Positions 40,528 to 50,930 of a stretch of 64,000 nucleotides of DNA are shown here, piece after piece (the stretch's first letter is position 1; every line of letters begins with the position of its first letter). The notes under the pieces are model-generated. The model had not been told where the DNA came from. It was given only the letters and a program-made list of their open reading frames with translations, and did not search any database. Source of the DNA: Isochrysis galbana (lineage: Eukaryota; Haptophyta; Isochrysidales; Isochrysidaceae). The position numbers were made by a program, and so were the translations under genes. Location of the stretch: assembly GCA_018136815.1 (NCBI GenBank), contig CM030936.1, forward strand, positions 1,524,569 to 1,588,568. The letters are read 5' to 3'.

Positions 40528-41238
40528 GGATATACGAAACATCACTTAGGATGGACAACAAATTTACTAGAAGGAAACATGGCGGAGATCAAAGCAGGAT
40601 CGCGCTGACTCCAAGTAAGGTATCCCGACCAAAGTAAAAACACAAGAGAAGCCACAGTCTCCCGCCCCCTTCTCTCCGACTCCTGGCCGAAGCAACGCGC
40701 ACGGCCTCCCCGGAACCGGCTTCTCCGCTAAAGAGGGAACTGGGGAAGGGGAAAGGAGTTGATAGGGGTTAGGGTTGGGTAGAAGGGAGGTTCACTAGCT
40801 CCGTTGCCGATGAGGCACGGTCCCTCAGCACTAGGATTAAACTAGGACAACAAGAAAACTCTGACATCTCTCGTCTCTTCTCTGGACGTGGCGGCAGGAT
40901 CGACTCTCCCGCGAGGAGCGGGGGGCGGGGGGGAAGGGGGGGGGGGCCGCGGGGGGGGGCGGCGGGGGGGGGGGGGGGCGGGGGGAGGGGAGGCGGGGGG
41001 GGGGGCCGCGGGGGGGGCGGTCCGGACTCCCCCGCCCCCCCGCCCCCCCCTCCCCCTCCCCCCCGCGGCCCTCTCATCCTCCCGCCCTTTCAGAATCCTC
41101 TCTCCTCGTGTTTTCCTTCTCTCTCTCTCTCTCTTCTTCCAGTGTGCCACGCATCGTCATCACTCTCAGTCCCCCCGCCGCCGCCTCCTCCCCCTCGGGC
41201 ATTCCGAGAGAGCGAGAGAGAGAGAGAGAGCGAGAGAG

Positions 41239-41319
<81 letters not shown>

Positions 41320-41424
41320 AAGAGAGAGAAGAGTACAGCCTCCCTCATCTCAGAAGAAAGACGCCACTCTCTCCTCTCTTTCCCCCCCCCTCCACCCTCC
41401 CTTTCTCCTTCCCCTTCCCTCGCG
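40528..41424. repeat. G-rich/C-rich block and GA microsatellite upstream of the TspO-like gene
   Basis: About 40919-41030 is almost pure G with isolated C/A, and about 41031-41090 is almost pure C, so the strand can fold on itself and form G-quadruplexes. A CT tract (41118-41140) and a GA microsatellite (about 41210-41335) follow. Frames here are artefacts. The gene starts at 41425. Confidence 0.7.
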
Positions 41425-42492
41425 ATGCAGAGTGCTCCCAAGCCCACCCCCTCTCCCCGCTCCTCACAATCCGACGTGACAAGCGCCCTCGCACTCCTTC
41501 TCGCCTTTCTCTCCAGCCTCACACTCAATGCCCTCGCCACCCGCTCCCCTTCCCCCCTGGTCCTCTTCTCCAACTCTCTCCTCGCACACACACATCCCGT
41601 CTACTCGCTGCCCTCTGGCTACGCCTTTGCGGTTTGGGGGCTGATCTACGCTCTCGAAGCACTTTTCGTCGTCTACCAGCTCATCCCCGCCGCCGGACTC
41701 CACGCCCCCGCCGCGCGTGCAGTCCGAGCACCCGCGGCCTGCGCGTTTGTCGCAAACGGTGCGTGGCTTCTCCTCTTTGGCAATGAGAGGTACTGGCCCG
41801 CCCTCCTCGTCATCGTGCTCTACACCTGGATGCTCTTCGAGGTCGTGCAGCGACTCGATGCCATCTTTCGCAAAGACAAGGTCGGACTGCTCACCAAGCT
41901 TGTCATCGGCGCCGGCTTCTCCGCCAACGCTTCATGGGTGACTGTCGCCTCGGTGCTGCAGATCCAGGTCAACCTGCTCGAGGAGGGATGGCTGCCCTCG
42001 GCCGACTTTTCAATCGGCCTGTTGCTAGTGGCCGTGATGGTCGCTGCTATCTCCACCTTCTCCCGCGCCGACGCAATCTTTGCCCTCGTGGCGGCTTGGG
42101 CCCTCGGCGGCATCATCAACAACCAAAGTCCCGATTCCACTTGGGGATGCGCTGCACAGATATGCCCCGCTTGCCAGAATGCCACTTCCCTCTCGATTTG
42201 TTCCCGCCCCTCGAGCGCCCCATCGCATGGGCTCCCGAACGGCTGGGGCGGCCTCGAGTGCGCACCATACACCAGCAACAAGCCGGCCCCGTCTGACCCA
42301 GGATGCGTCGTGCCCAAGAGCGACGCTGTGATCGGTTGGTGCTACGCAGGAATCGCCGTCGTGGCGCTTGCTCTGGTGGCCGGCTTCGCCCACAAAGCTG
42401 CGCGAAGCCGCCGCGCGGCCATGGATAACGTCACCCGCGGCAGTTTGCTCGAGGATGAGCGTCCACCTACCGGATCCAATGCTCGTCCTTGA
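41425..42492 (+). CDS. TspO/MBR-like multi-pass membrane protein
   Basis: 355 residues with an N-terminal hydrophobic segment (ALALLLAFLSSLTLNALA) and about five to six further membrane segments. The key block is HPVYSLPSGYAFAVWGLIYALEALFVVYQ. A Pro-x-x-Tyr-Ala-Phe-x-x-Trp-Gly-Leu-Ile-Tyr pattern is typical of the tryptophan-rich sensory protein/TspO family, which binds tetrapyrroles and related ligands. The loop between the last two helices (CAAQICPACQNATSLSIC...CAPYT...GCV) is Cys-rich and probably luminal or extracellular. The C-terminus is basic and cytosolic-looking. The upstream frame is open but low-complexity, so I chose the ATG at 41425. Only superfamily-level assignment is safe. Confidence 0.65.
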   Translation: MQSAPKPTPSPRSSQSDVTSALALLLAFLSSLTLNALATRSPSPLVLFSNSLLAHTHPVYSLPSGYAFAVWGLIYALEALFVVYQLIPAAGLHAPAARAVRAPAACAFVANGAWLLLFGNERYWPALLVIVLYTWMLFEVVQRLDAIFRKDKVGLLTKLVIGAGFSANASWVTVASVLQIQVNLLEEGWLPSADFSIGLLLVAVMVAAISTFSRADAIFALVAAWALGGIINNQSPDSTWGCAAQICPACQNATSLSICSRPSSAPSHGLPNGWGGLECAPYTSNKPAPSDPGCVVPKSDAVIGWCYAGIAVVALALVAGFAHKAARSRRAAMDNVTRGSLLEDERPPTGSNARP

Positions 42493-43035
42493 GCGCATCC
42501 ATGAGCGTACCGGACAGTCCGTGAAACAGCGGGAGGAATTAGTCTCGCCACGCGAGTGGGTTTTGGCGAGATAGAGGTTCCCGTGTTGCATAGGTAGGGT
42601 AGGGGGGCATCAAACACACCCCGGCTCCACGAGCCTATGGAACATGGCTGCTTCAAGCATAGACATCTTCATTTGCCGAATGTATGGCGTGAACAGGCCT
42701 CATGGATTTGCCGAACGGCATCCTCGTTAGCCATCATAAAGCAGTCCATCTTCTAAAGGCTGCTCCGCTTGTGCTAGAGCACAAGCAAGCCATCGCCGCA
42801 GACAGTGCAACTGGGGCTGACGAGCTACGCCTGCGCTCAGCGCACTCGCTTCTTGCTTGGATGCGGATGCACACTTTTGTGTTTCTACTTTCCGCGTGCG
42901 GTGTGTGTACTGTTGCCCTATGCGACACGCGGATGAACACGGCTGATGTCTAGTTTGTGGCCGTAGGCGATCATCGGGAAAAGGGTAGCAATAGGAAGAT
43001 GAATGTACAGCTCGTTATCTATGTACCTGCAACAA
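42493..43035. other. Intergenic; no convincing gene
   Basis: It contains a 3' flank and a small frame at 42702-42953 (83 residues, Leu-rich) without recognisable features. Confidence 0.4.
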
Positions 43036-43900
43036 CTAAGTTTATACTTAGTTCGCCCATGGGCGGGGGGCACGAGCCACGAGCCCCCCTCTCTCTCCAC
43101 TCCTCCCCTGCCATGGGGGAGGAACCACCCACTCTCCTGGGCCACGCCTGATGGGGCCTGCCAGGAGCAAACTGCACACTGCCATGCTGACCCATCCCTC
43201 TCCCCACAGGCGCGCCTGATTCGCCCGCCCTGGCCTGTCGTGGCCTGCCCATCCCTCTGACCAGCCCCTCCTTCCCCCTGGGCCCCCTTGATCAGGACCC
43301 CCCAGCCAGCTCCAGTCGACCTGCAGGGCCGCGGAGCGCCAGCGAGGGAGAGCCGGCGCGCAGGAGGGGCCAGGGCCATGCCCCAGCCTCACCTGCCCCC
43401 TGAGCTGTGCTCCCAGGCCCTTGCAGGCCACCTGGGGACCTGAAGAGGGGCCGTAGGCGCCATGGGCCCCCGCCGCAGCGAAGAGAGGAGGAAAAGGGAA
43501 GAGGGAGGGGAGGGGGGAGCGCGGCAGCTCTCCCCTCCCCCTCCGGTGTTTACGTGGCTCTTCTCGACCGATTTGGGTAAGAGAAGACGGGGGCGCCAGA
43601 GCCAGGAGGGAAGGGCCGCGGCTTGTCACGGCCACTCGCTCGGGCGAGGGAGATTAGCGCTCTAAGGCCCCTAAACTCACGACTCACGAGTGCCCCCCCC
43701 CCTTGCGTTGTTTTACCCGAAAGGGGTTTCCCCCAGCGTGGCCTCGAGGAGAGGGTGTGCTGGGGTGCGCAGGGTCGGTGCATGCACTGGGGGGAGGACG
43801 AATATCGAGGGGAGGGGGCAGTGCCCCCTCCCCCCGGTACCACTCGGACACCTGGCTCGTCAGGCATGGCGGGATTCCGGGACTGAAAAGTTGTGTCCGA
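43036..43900 (+). mobile_element. LINE-like 5' fragment with stem-loop
   Basis: CTAAGTTTATACTTAG at 43036-43051 is identical to the stem-loop that starts the LINE copy at 17006 and is likewise preceded by CAA. It is followed by an ATGG context and C/G-rich sequence resembling LINE 5' regions and the block at 26560-26760. No LINE protein motifs follow, and the right end is undefined. Confidence 0.5.
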
Positions 43901-44379
43901 TTAGCTAGTAGCTAGTGGGGTTGGCTAGGATATAAATAACATTAACAATTTTATTTATTTGTTTGTTACACGCTCCCTATTACCTATTACCTATTAATTA
44001 GGTGTTCCCGCGCGACTCCCTCTCCGTCGCCGCGCCCCGATTCCCTCTTCCTTGCATCGTCCCAATCGGTAATCGGTCCGTCTCCCCTCTCCTCTCCCCC
44101 TCCCCGTTCCCCCCCCGGCCCCCCGGAAGTCCTCTCCCCCCTCTCCTTTCCCGCCCGCTGATGCTGATATTGATAGCTATAGTTGCCGTTGTGTCGGATC
44201 CATCTGTTCCCGGTCGGAAGGTAGGCGGCGAATTCTTCGCTTGTGGAAACGGTCCCGGTGTCGGAGGAGTTGATCGTGTTGTGGACGACCACCGTTTGAA
44301 GAGATTCCCATTCGGCTTTGTGGGAGTGGTTGACGCTCGGTGTCTTATGCTAAAAAGATCGGGCAGATGTCATATGTGC

Positions 44380-44720
44380 ATATATTTGTTTTATTGATTG
44401 TGCTAGGATGGATCGCTCATCTCGGGGGGAGTTTCATGTGTGCGGTAACGATATGTGCCATATCTATTTTTCAGCCAGGCGTTTTACCTTGACGCTAGGA
44501 GTGTGATTGTGATGGTCGTTGTCATCTACAATGTAGATGCGGGGCGACGTCGTTTGTGTCTATGCATTTTTTGGTTTGGGGTTGTCGGCATACGTCTGCT
44601 TGGGCCCTTCTGGAGGAATCCGTTCGTCCGTCGTGTGTCGCGTTGACGTCGTTGTGATCTGGGAATCCGCGATTCTTGCGACCTGTCTAGTTTGGAGTTC
44701 GAGCGTTCAATGGTTGTTCC
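44380..44720 (-). mobile_element. Decayed antisense LINE fragment (ORF2 C-terminus)
   Basis: Read on the minus strand, the codons for AQADVCRQPQTKKCIDTNDV and SVKVKRLAEK align with AQADMGRQPKKRIDTNDF and SLKLTRLAQK of the intact ORF2, with frame breaks. The region 44000-44380 may be its 3' UTR. Non-functional. Confidence 0.6.
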
Positions 44721-45266
44721 AACCCAAAGCGCTCGAGTGGAGCACCCTAGAAGGCTCAACTAGTCCAAAAGGCTCGCTCGAAGGTCGCCCCCACCCACAA
44801 TGCTCGTCACCCTCGGTTCAAATTCTTCATGCCCGGCTTCCCGCTGCGGCCGCTTCCGGGTCCCACGGCCCCTTCCGCGTACATTACGCACGCGTCCCAG
44901 CTCCCTCCCTTGCTACCAAGGGGCGTATCGGGGCATGCTGCAACGCTGTAATTGTCTTGCTACTAGGACAGCCTACGAGCACCATCCGTGCCACTAGACG
45001 TGGCAACTACCACCACTAGCACGGTGCCTCGACAACGATGCGTTGTCATGGACGTGGGGAAGTTAGGGTGAAGGTCAACTTGCGGGTGGGGAGATGGAAA
45101 TGCAGGAGGGAGGGCGTCACCGGAGAACCTGGAGCTCAACGAATATGATTGGCTACGCAACTGACGCAAGACAACTGCCTTTGGCCCTATATTGAGCTCG
45201 AAGTGCTAAGCGTCGAAAGCCTCCTCGCTGGATGCCAAAATCGTTTATGGAGACCAAGAGACTTTA
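44721..45266. other. Intergenic; 3' flank of the BRCT/B3 gene
   Basis: No gene is supported. A GGTTCAAATTC sequence at about 44816 resembles a tRNA B-box, but there is no cloverleaf around it. Confidence 0.45.
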
Positions 45267-48200
45267 TCAATTCAAAACGAGAGCGGCCGCCAGGAGATCT
45301 TTGGGATCTCGTTCCAAGAGCGCCTCCAGCAAGAAAGATGGCAGCACGCATGGGGCGCCCACAGCTCTAGCGTGCTGGACAAGTGGGTGCCTCGTGGACG
45401 ACGCATCACGAAGCACCGCAGCAGTGAATGCGTCTAGCCCTATCTCCTCCTCCCCAAAGACGACGAGGCGGCCCCCGCCAGCAGTGACGATCCTGCGCAT
45501 TTGCTCCGGCGCAGGAACCACTTGCGACGCCACGACATACGTCTGCCGCGAGAACACTCCCCTACCTGTATTCTGCCAGCGTATCCGGTGTGCACGCGGC
45601 GCGCCGAGCCACAAGGATCCACGGCCACAGTCAACATGCGTCTCCTTGCCATTGTCGGAGCTTCAGCAGCAGTCGAGGGGAGGGCGGAGATCAATCCACT
45701 TATACGCGGGGCTTAGTGTGCATCCGGCAATGCATGCATCTTGCCACCTAGCAGTGCACGTGAACGAAGGAGCGGACCCTATAGACAAGGCCTGGTCCCA
45801 CCTACTACCGCAGGGGGCCTTCGGGCAGAGGCGTTGCTAGGCCTAGCGCATACACTTCGTAGTCTTCCTCATTTGCCCAACCCTTGGCAGATGCATCGAT
45901 CCAATCGGGATTCAAAAGCCACAGGCCAGCTGCCAAGGCAGCGAGCAGCTTCTCGGAGCGCTTGGGCTGCACCTGAAGCAAAATTTGCAGGCGGCCACAT
46001 GGTTGGCCGATTAGGGGCACAGCGAATTAAGTCGACGTGAAATGCCTTGGCCAAAACGGAGCGCTACAGGGCAGTCTCTCACTGACGGGGACACGACAAA
46101 GTCGCAGCAAGCCGCTCACCAAAACCATGTGCGTGCATCTTGGGTCAAAAGCGGTAGTCGCCACGTACTCTCCTCCAAGCTGAATGGCCAGCGCGCGAAT
46201 CCGTGCTCGAATGGGATCGTCCTCCCGGCCTCCAACAGCCTGAATGACGGGCGGGGCGTCAATCGCCTTTGCAGCGGGCCTGCCTCGTGACGGGGATTCG
46301 AGCGACTGGACGATCGGCGATGGACGCTCCGACGCAGTGGCCATGGGTGACGAATGACTACTCTGTGCCCCGGGTGGCGAGACTCCCCCTCGGCTAGTCC
46401 CGAAGTGCGCGCTCGCTCGTTCTCCCACTCTTGTTGAAGGCGTTGAAGCGGCAGCATCCGCACTTTTCAATGCCGTCCTTAGAAGCTCGGAGCCCGAGGA
46501 AGAAGGTACCTGCAAGCTCGCGGCCGCTTCCTCTAGGTTGGGCATGGGCGGGGGAGAGCTTACGCTCCAAAGAATCTCGCCTCCCGATACCGCACTTCCA
46601 TCGTCGCCGGTGATGCTGGGAGCCGTCTGCTCCGTGACCGCTGGATGATCCCATTCAGTGTTGCAATCAATGCCCGCAGCAGGTGCCGAGTGCTCTTCTT
46701 GCTCTGCCTCCACATGCGCATCTCGCAGGTCGGGAGGCTCTATTGTTCCCAAATCCTTCTGCAAATCATGTGCTTCCAGCGAATCTGTTGCCCGCAGCTT
46801 TGATCCGCAAATAGCCGCGACAGGTTCCCGGCCCTGAGTAGCTACATAAGGACGTGACACAGCTCGCATACAATCTAGGTGCCAATCCCGATGTTTGGGT
46901 TGGACTATCAGCGCAGGAGCGTCGTCCACCACTGATGGAATTCCTATCGCGAGCGTCGAGACCGAGCCTTCGGGTCGCTCCAGTACGTGGGAAACGTCGG
47001 GCTCTTCCGCAAGAAGTGAGCTTAGTGGAGTTACGGGTGATCCCGGTCCGGATACCGATGGACGCGTTGTGTTCGAGGAAGCCTGCGCAGCCCTCGGCTC
47101 GGCAATAGGTTGCTGGCCAAATCGCGGAGACGTATCCGTCGACAACGATGGACGCTCGTGCCTTTGCTCCTCAATGCTTGCATCGAGAGCACGAGCAAGT
47201 GAGCACAAGGGCACAGGCATAGAGGACCTCTCGTTGAAAGCCATGGTCATGTCGCCGACAAGGGGGTCTTGGACGTTTGCGGCAAAAGGCGACGACCTAG
47301 AAGGTTCGGAAGCTTTGGGGCTGATGTTTGCGTCTCGCGTTCCAAGATGGCTTGGAGCGATCTCAGACAATCCCTTGCAACTAGCTGTGACCATCCGGCT
47401 GCTAGCCGATGCTACGGATGTCATGGGGCGCACAGGGTTGTGGCCGACGTGGCTCGGTCTGGCATTGGAAGGGCATTTGCATCCATGAGCAGCAAGACGA
47501 GCAGGAGCATTCTCCTTCTCCTCTTCCACCGGATAAGAGGCGAGTGCACTACAAACATCCACGGCCTTCACGCCCACCGCCATAACCCCGCCTACCGTCT
47601 CTGCATCCCCTTGGCCTGATGTCAGGCTTGAGGGCGGACTCGCCGCGTCCGAGCTCCCGGCCGCATGCTGGGTATTATCCGCAGACTGCACAAGACCGCC
47701 CGTGTGACTAGCATCAGGGGCAATCCCGTTCGACCACAGTGTCCCCTGATTCGCCGGCATTTCGGACTCGCCCCTTAATGACGAATTGCATAGTGCTGGC
47801 ACCATCATCTCTTTTTGTTTTGCTTGCGCATCTGGCTGAAGGCGAGCCATGGTGAGCGACGGTGAAAGATTCTCCGCCGCTCTGGCGCTTACAGTGCCTG
47901 CGGCAGCGCTTGTACAGGTAGTAGATTCCTCCACGCCGTCACCATGGGGCGGTCGAAGCGAAGGTGCAGCACGAGGGGCGACGGTGTCCGCTGAGACGAC
48001 AGCGCCATTGGGCGTGGGCGTCTCTATGGCGCCTTGAGGTGGCGCCGCACGTTGCTTCTTATGGTGGCGCGCAGGTTTCTGCGGCTGTATAGGTCGCGTC
48101 GTCTTGTTGCCATCGATTCGGTATGGAGGCACATTCAACCTGGAGGAAGCGCGCAATAAGGCCGGGGCTAATGTCAAGAGCGAGGTGGGTGCATGTCCGC

Positions 48201-48290
48201 GGGCATGAGAAAATTTGAAGCACACCAGGAGGGGTCGCAAAGGTTGTGCATCTCACCAAAAGCCATGCTTAGATGCACGCGAGCTGGATT
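45267..48290 (-). CDS. BRCT/B3 gene, part 3: LysM-like second half, disordered linker, C-terminal BRCT pair
   Basis: The long frame ends at donor TTG/GTGAGC (46120/46119). An exon at 45972 to about 45809 follows, then a last exon from about 45575 to the stop at 45267. The first ordered part, LLTLAPALLRASSRLNVPPY, completes the LysM-like block begun in part 2. About 600 Ser/Pro-rich residues follow. The BRCT then reads RIRALAIQLGGEYVATTAFDPRCTHMVLV, spliced in phase to VQPKRSEKLLAALAAGLWLLNPDWIDA. That is the classical pattern of a Thr-His-hydrophobic strand and a Trp-Leu helix. A second BRCT follows: RQTYVVASQVVPAPEQMRRI...PSFLLEALLERDP. Tandem C-terminal BRCTs usually bind phosphopeptides in the DNA-damage response. 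Confidence 0.75.
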
Positions 48291-48504
48291 TCAGGTTGAG
48301 GTGGGCGTCGGATCCATCGCGCTGTGACGTGATGTTCATGAGCAGGAGAAGCGGTAAAGACACCTAGGAATCAGAGAGGATCTTGGTATCGACATGTGGA
48401 TGAGGCAAGGGCAGGATGCACCCCATGTGCATCGTGCAATTGGTGCAAACGGCTTGAATGCCTATGGTATCTACTGGGCACGCGCTGCCGGCGTGGCTGC
48501 TCAC

Positions 48505-50738
48505 CTCGTACATGGCCGCCACCTGTTTAGGCGTCTCATTCTCGCGGCAATGATGGCGTATCTCAGGGATACCTTCAAAGTCAGCGCGATGATTCTGATA
48601 CTTCTCGAGCTCTTCAAGGTCATCCAGCTCCTTTTGAGCCTGCAAGGGCGCAGAGCCATTGTGGAGCCGGAAGGTGGGGCGGAAAATGGAATGGGACGAG
48701 TGTATACCTGCATCTTGAGGTCGTGCGCAAGTAATCCATCGACGACTTGCGACTCCTCAAGGTCCTCTTCTTCGGAATCGGCATAAACGATGTGCCAAAG
48801 GGCAGGCTCCTGGCAAGGACGGCGCATACAAGGAGTGGGGTTAGGAGCATGCCGTGGAGCAGGTCACGTGCATGCCGGACATAGGATTTTGCACATGCAC
48901 GCGGTGTGCGTCGCGAGGTACGCGAGGTGAGTAGCGGCATCCAGGGCGATGTGCGCACGTCGATAGGGTTGTTGCCCTCGGCCACCCATTTGGTGATCCT
49001 TGCGTCTTCGGGTCCGTCGACGCAGAAACGACGGACCTATGCAGGAGCACAAGGGAAAATGAGGTCAACGAAATGGGCAGCGAAATTTTCCCACTTGTTT
49101 GTTGCTTCGTCAATCCCTCTCTAGCGCACGGCTCTCATCCACACTCCCGTGGGTGGGGAAGCGAAATAAGTCTTCGTTGCTAATTGTAGGGCAGGGGGTG
49201 GTGCAACAGTGATGGGCGAAACTCACCATTTGCTTAATCCACGGATGGCCGTGTTTCTTCCATCTTAGCGCTTTGGGCTTTGTCGCTTGCGATCGTTTCC
49301 CCCTGCCCCTTTTAGGCAAACCATCGGCCGGCTCAGCATCTTGAATCGTGGCCGCCGCCGCCGGGGCGGCGGCTCTAGCCCTTTCTGCCTCCATCTCCTC
49401 CTCGTCGCTCGAGTCCCATTGACGAGAGGCCTCGCTCTCTCCAACCCTTACCACGCGTGCCGACGCTTCGACAACCTCTCTCGGGCCACTTCGTTTGCTA
49501 CCAGCGATTGCGCTAGCAACGTTGTAGCCGTTCAGTGGATCGCTTGTGCCATCCCTCGTACTGTTATCGGCTGCGAGTGGAGCAGGTCCTAAGGTAACAC
49601 CTACGTTAGTTGGCTCCGCCGCGCAAGGTGTCGACTCCGCTTGTGGAGAAGCAGTCTTTGCCGAAGGAACATCGATAGGTCTTCGCACGTCTTGCCCTTC
49701 GCCAGCCTCCTCGTTGTCCCCTTGTGCACGTGGTGTTGGACGATTGGATCGAGGCGCACTTGTACTAGCGGGCGCCATGACCACGGCCGGCGTGCTCGGA
49801 AGCGGACTTTCTGAGTCCGAGCTAGAGGAGGAGGAAGTCTCAACAATTCTCCTCAATCTGCCAACGCGGATGCGTGCCGGATTCTCTTGTGACGAATTCT
49901 TGGACGTATCCTGCTGCGATGCGACGCGTGACGTGATCGGCGGTATGCTAGCCGGCACTCCATGGCCCGTAGCGGGAGCCTTAGGCCGATTGGCCGATGA
50001 GCACGCGCTTCCATGTTCGTGCCTTGAAGCTATGGATCGATCATCTTGCGAGAGCGGGCACTGCTCATCTAAGGGAGCTGGATTCGAGTTGGTTTGGCGA
50101 GCACTGGGCTGCCGCTCAGAGTATCCACTTGTCGCGCCGCTTTCCCTGCTGGATTTGCCATTCTGTCGAGCCTCAGTAGCAGCCCCTGCCATTGCGCGCG
50201 CGCCAATATCCGAGACGGCCTCATCTACGCCGTCACGTGTAAGACGTTGTGCCGTTGTACCCTGCGGCTCAGATTGGTCCTTGTCACCCCCTGGAAAATC
50301 ATCATCAGAGCTATCAGGCCACCAAGCAGTTGCGGCTGCATCGGGGCTGTTGCGACGCCTCGACGATTTCTTGCCGCCAGCTCGCTCATCTTGCCATCCT
50401 ACTCCACTCGAGGTTCGCTTTGCTTCCCCGTCCTGAGCCAGCCCGAGGGCCCAAGCCGCATGCTCAAAACACTCTGAGACGGCCGCCTGCGCTCGCTCTT
50501 TTGCCTTCGCTTGCACGAGACTGGGTATGTCGTTGCGCCTCTTCTTCTGCTCTGAGTGGGTGTGAACTGCGTCGGGTGTAAAAGGGGATGGGTGTGGCAG
50601 CTTCCTCAACTGGTCGAGACTCCCCGCTGCAGTGCACACAAGACGAACAAACTCATATGCGGACCGGTCGGCCCTATCGGAGACATCGGTGCCTTTCCGG
50701 AAGAGGACCACGTGCAGTTGTAGAGCTTCTCCAGGCTT
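48505..50738 (-). CDS. BRCT/B3 gene, part 2: disordered region, PWWP/Tudor-like and LysM-like modules
   Basis: Exons 50738-49227, 49036-48959, 48809-48708 and 48639-48505 join at phase 0 with good sites (ATG/GTGAGT, CATAG/GTC, GAC/GTGCGC, GCCAG/GAG, CAG/GTATAC, TGCAG/GCT, GAG/GTGAGC). After about 460 Ser/Asp-rich residues the join gives HPWIKQM-VRRFCVDG, ITKWVAEGNNPID and then EPALWHIVYADSEEEDLEES. This is a beta-barrel of the type containing W-H-V-x-Y-D-D-G-D-E-E-D-L seen in chromatin readers. ENETPKQVAAMYE, the start of a LysM-like module, follows. An exon between 50930 and 50739 (near AESINVLVENPDFV) is likely but its limits are not fixed. Probable role: chromatin reading within one large nuclear protein. 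Confidence 0.7.
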
Positions 50739-50930
50739 CTACGCAAGGGATATGAATCAGGGCAGATTCAGAGGTCAGCAGACAAAGTCCGGGTTCTCTA
50801 CTAAGACATTTATGCTCTCCGCGTCTTGTCTGGCTGAGTGTGCAGCCGCACGGACCGCACGCCATCTGGATCGGGCCATTGGACATCTGGGATGCTTTAT
50901 GCAAAATAGCTTTGGTCAGGGGCCAGGCAC

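Noticed and set aside
40888..41424. N-terminal extension of the TspO-like frame
   Set aside because: It consists of G/C-block and GA-microsatellite translation (Gly/Arg/Glu runs). The real protein most likely starts at 41425.
43052..43900. Coding gene in GC-rich overlapping frames
   Set aside because: All frames are Pro/Gly/Arg-rich, have no motif, and the sequence resembles LINE 5' regions.
44800..44830. tRNA-like B-box GGTTCAAATTC
   Set aside because: No matching A-box, acceptor stem or cloverleaf can be formed around it.
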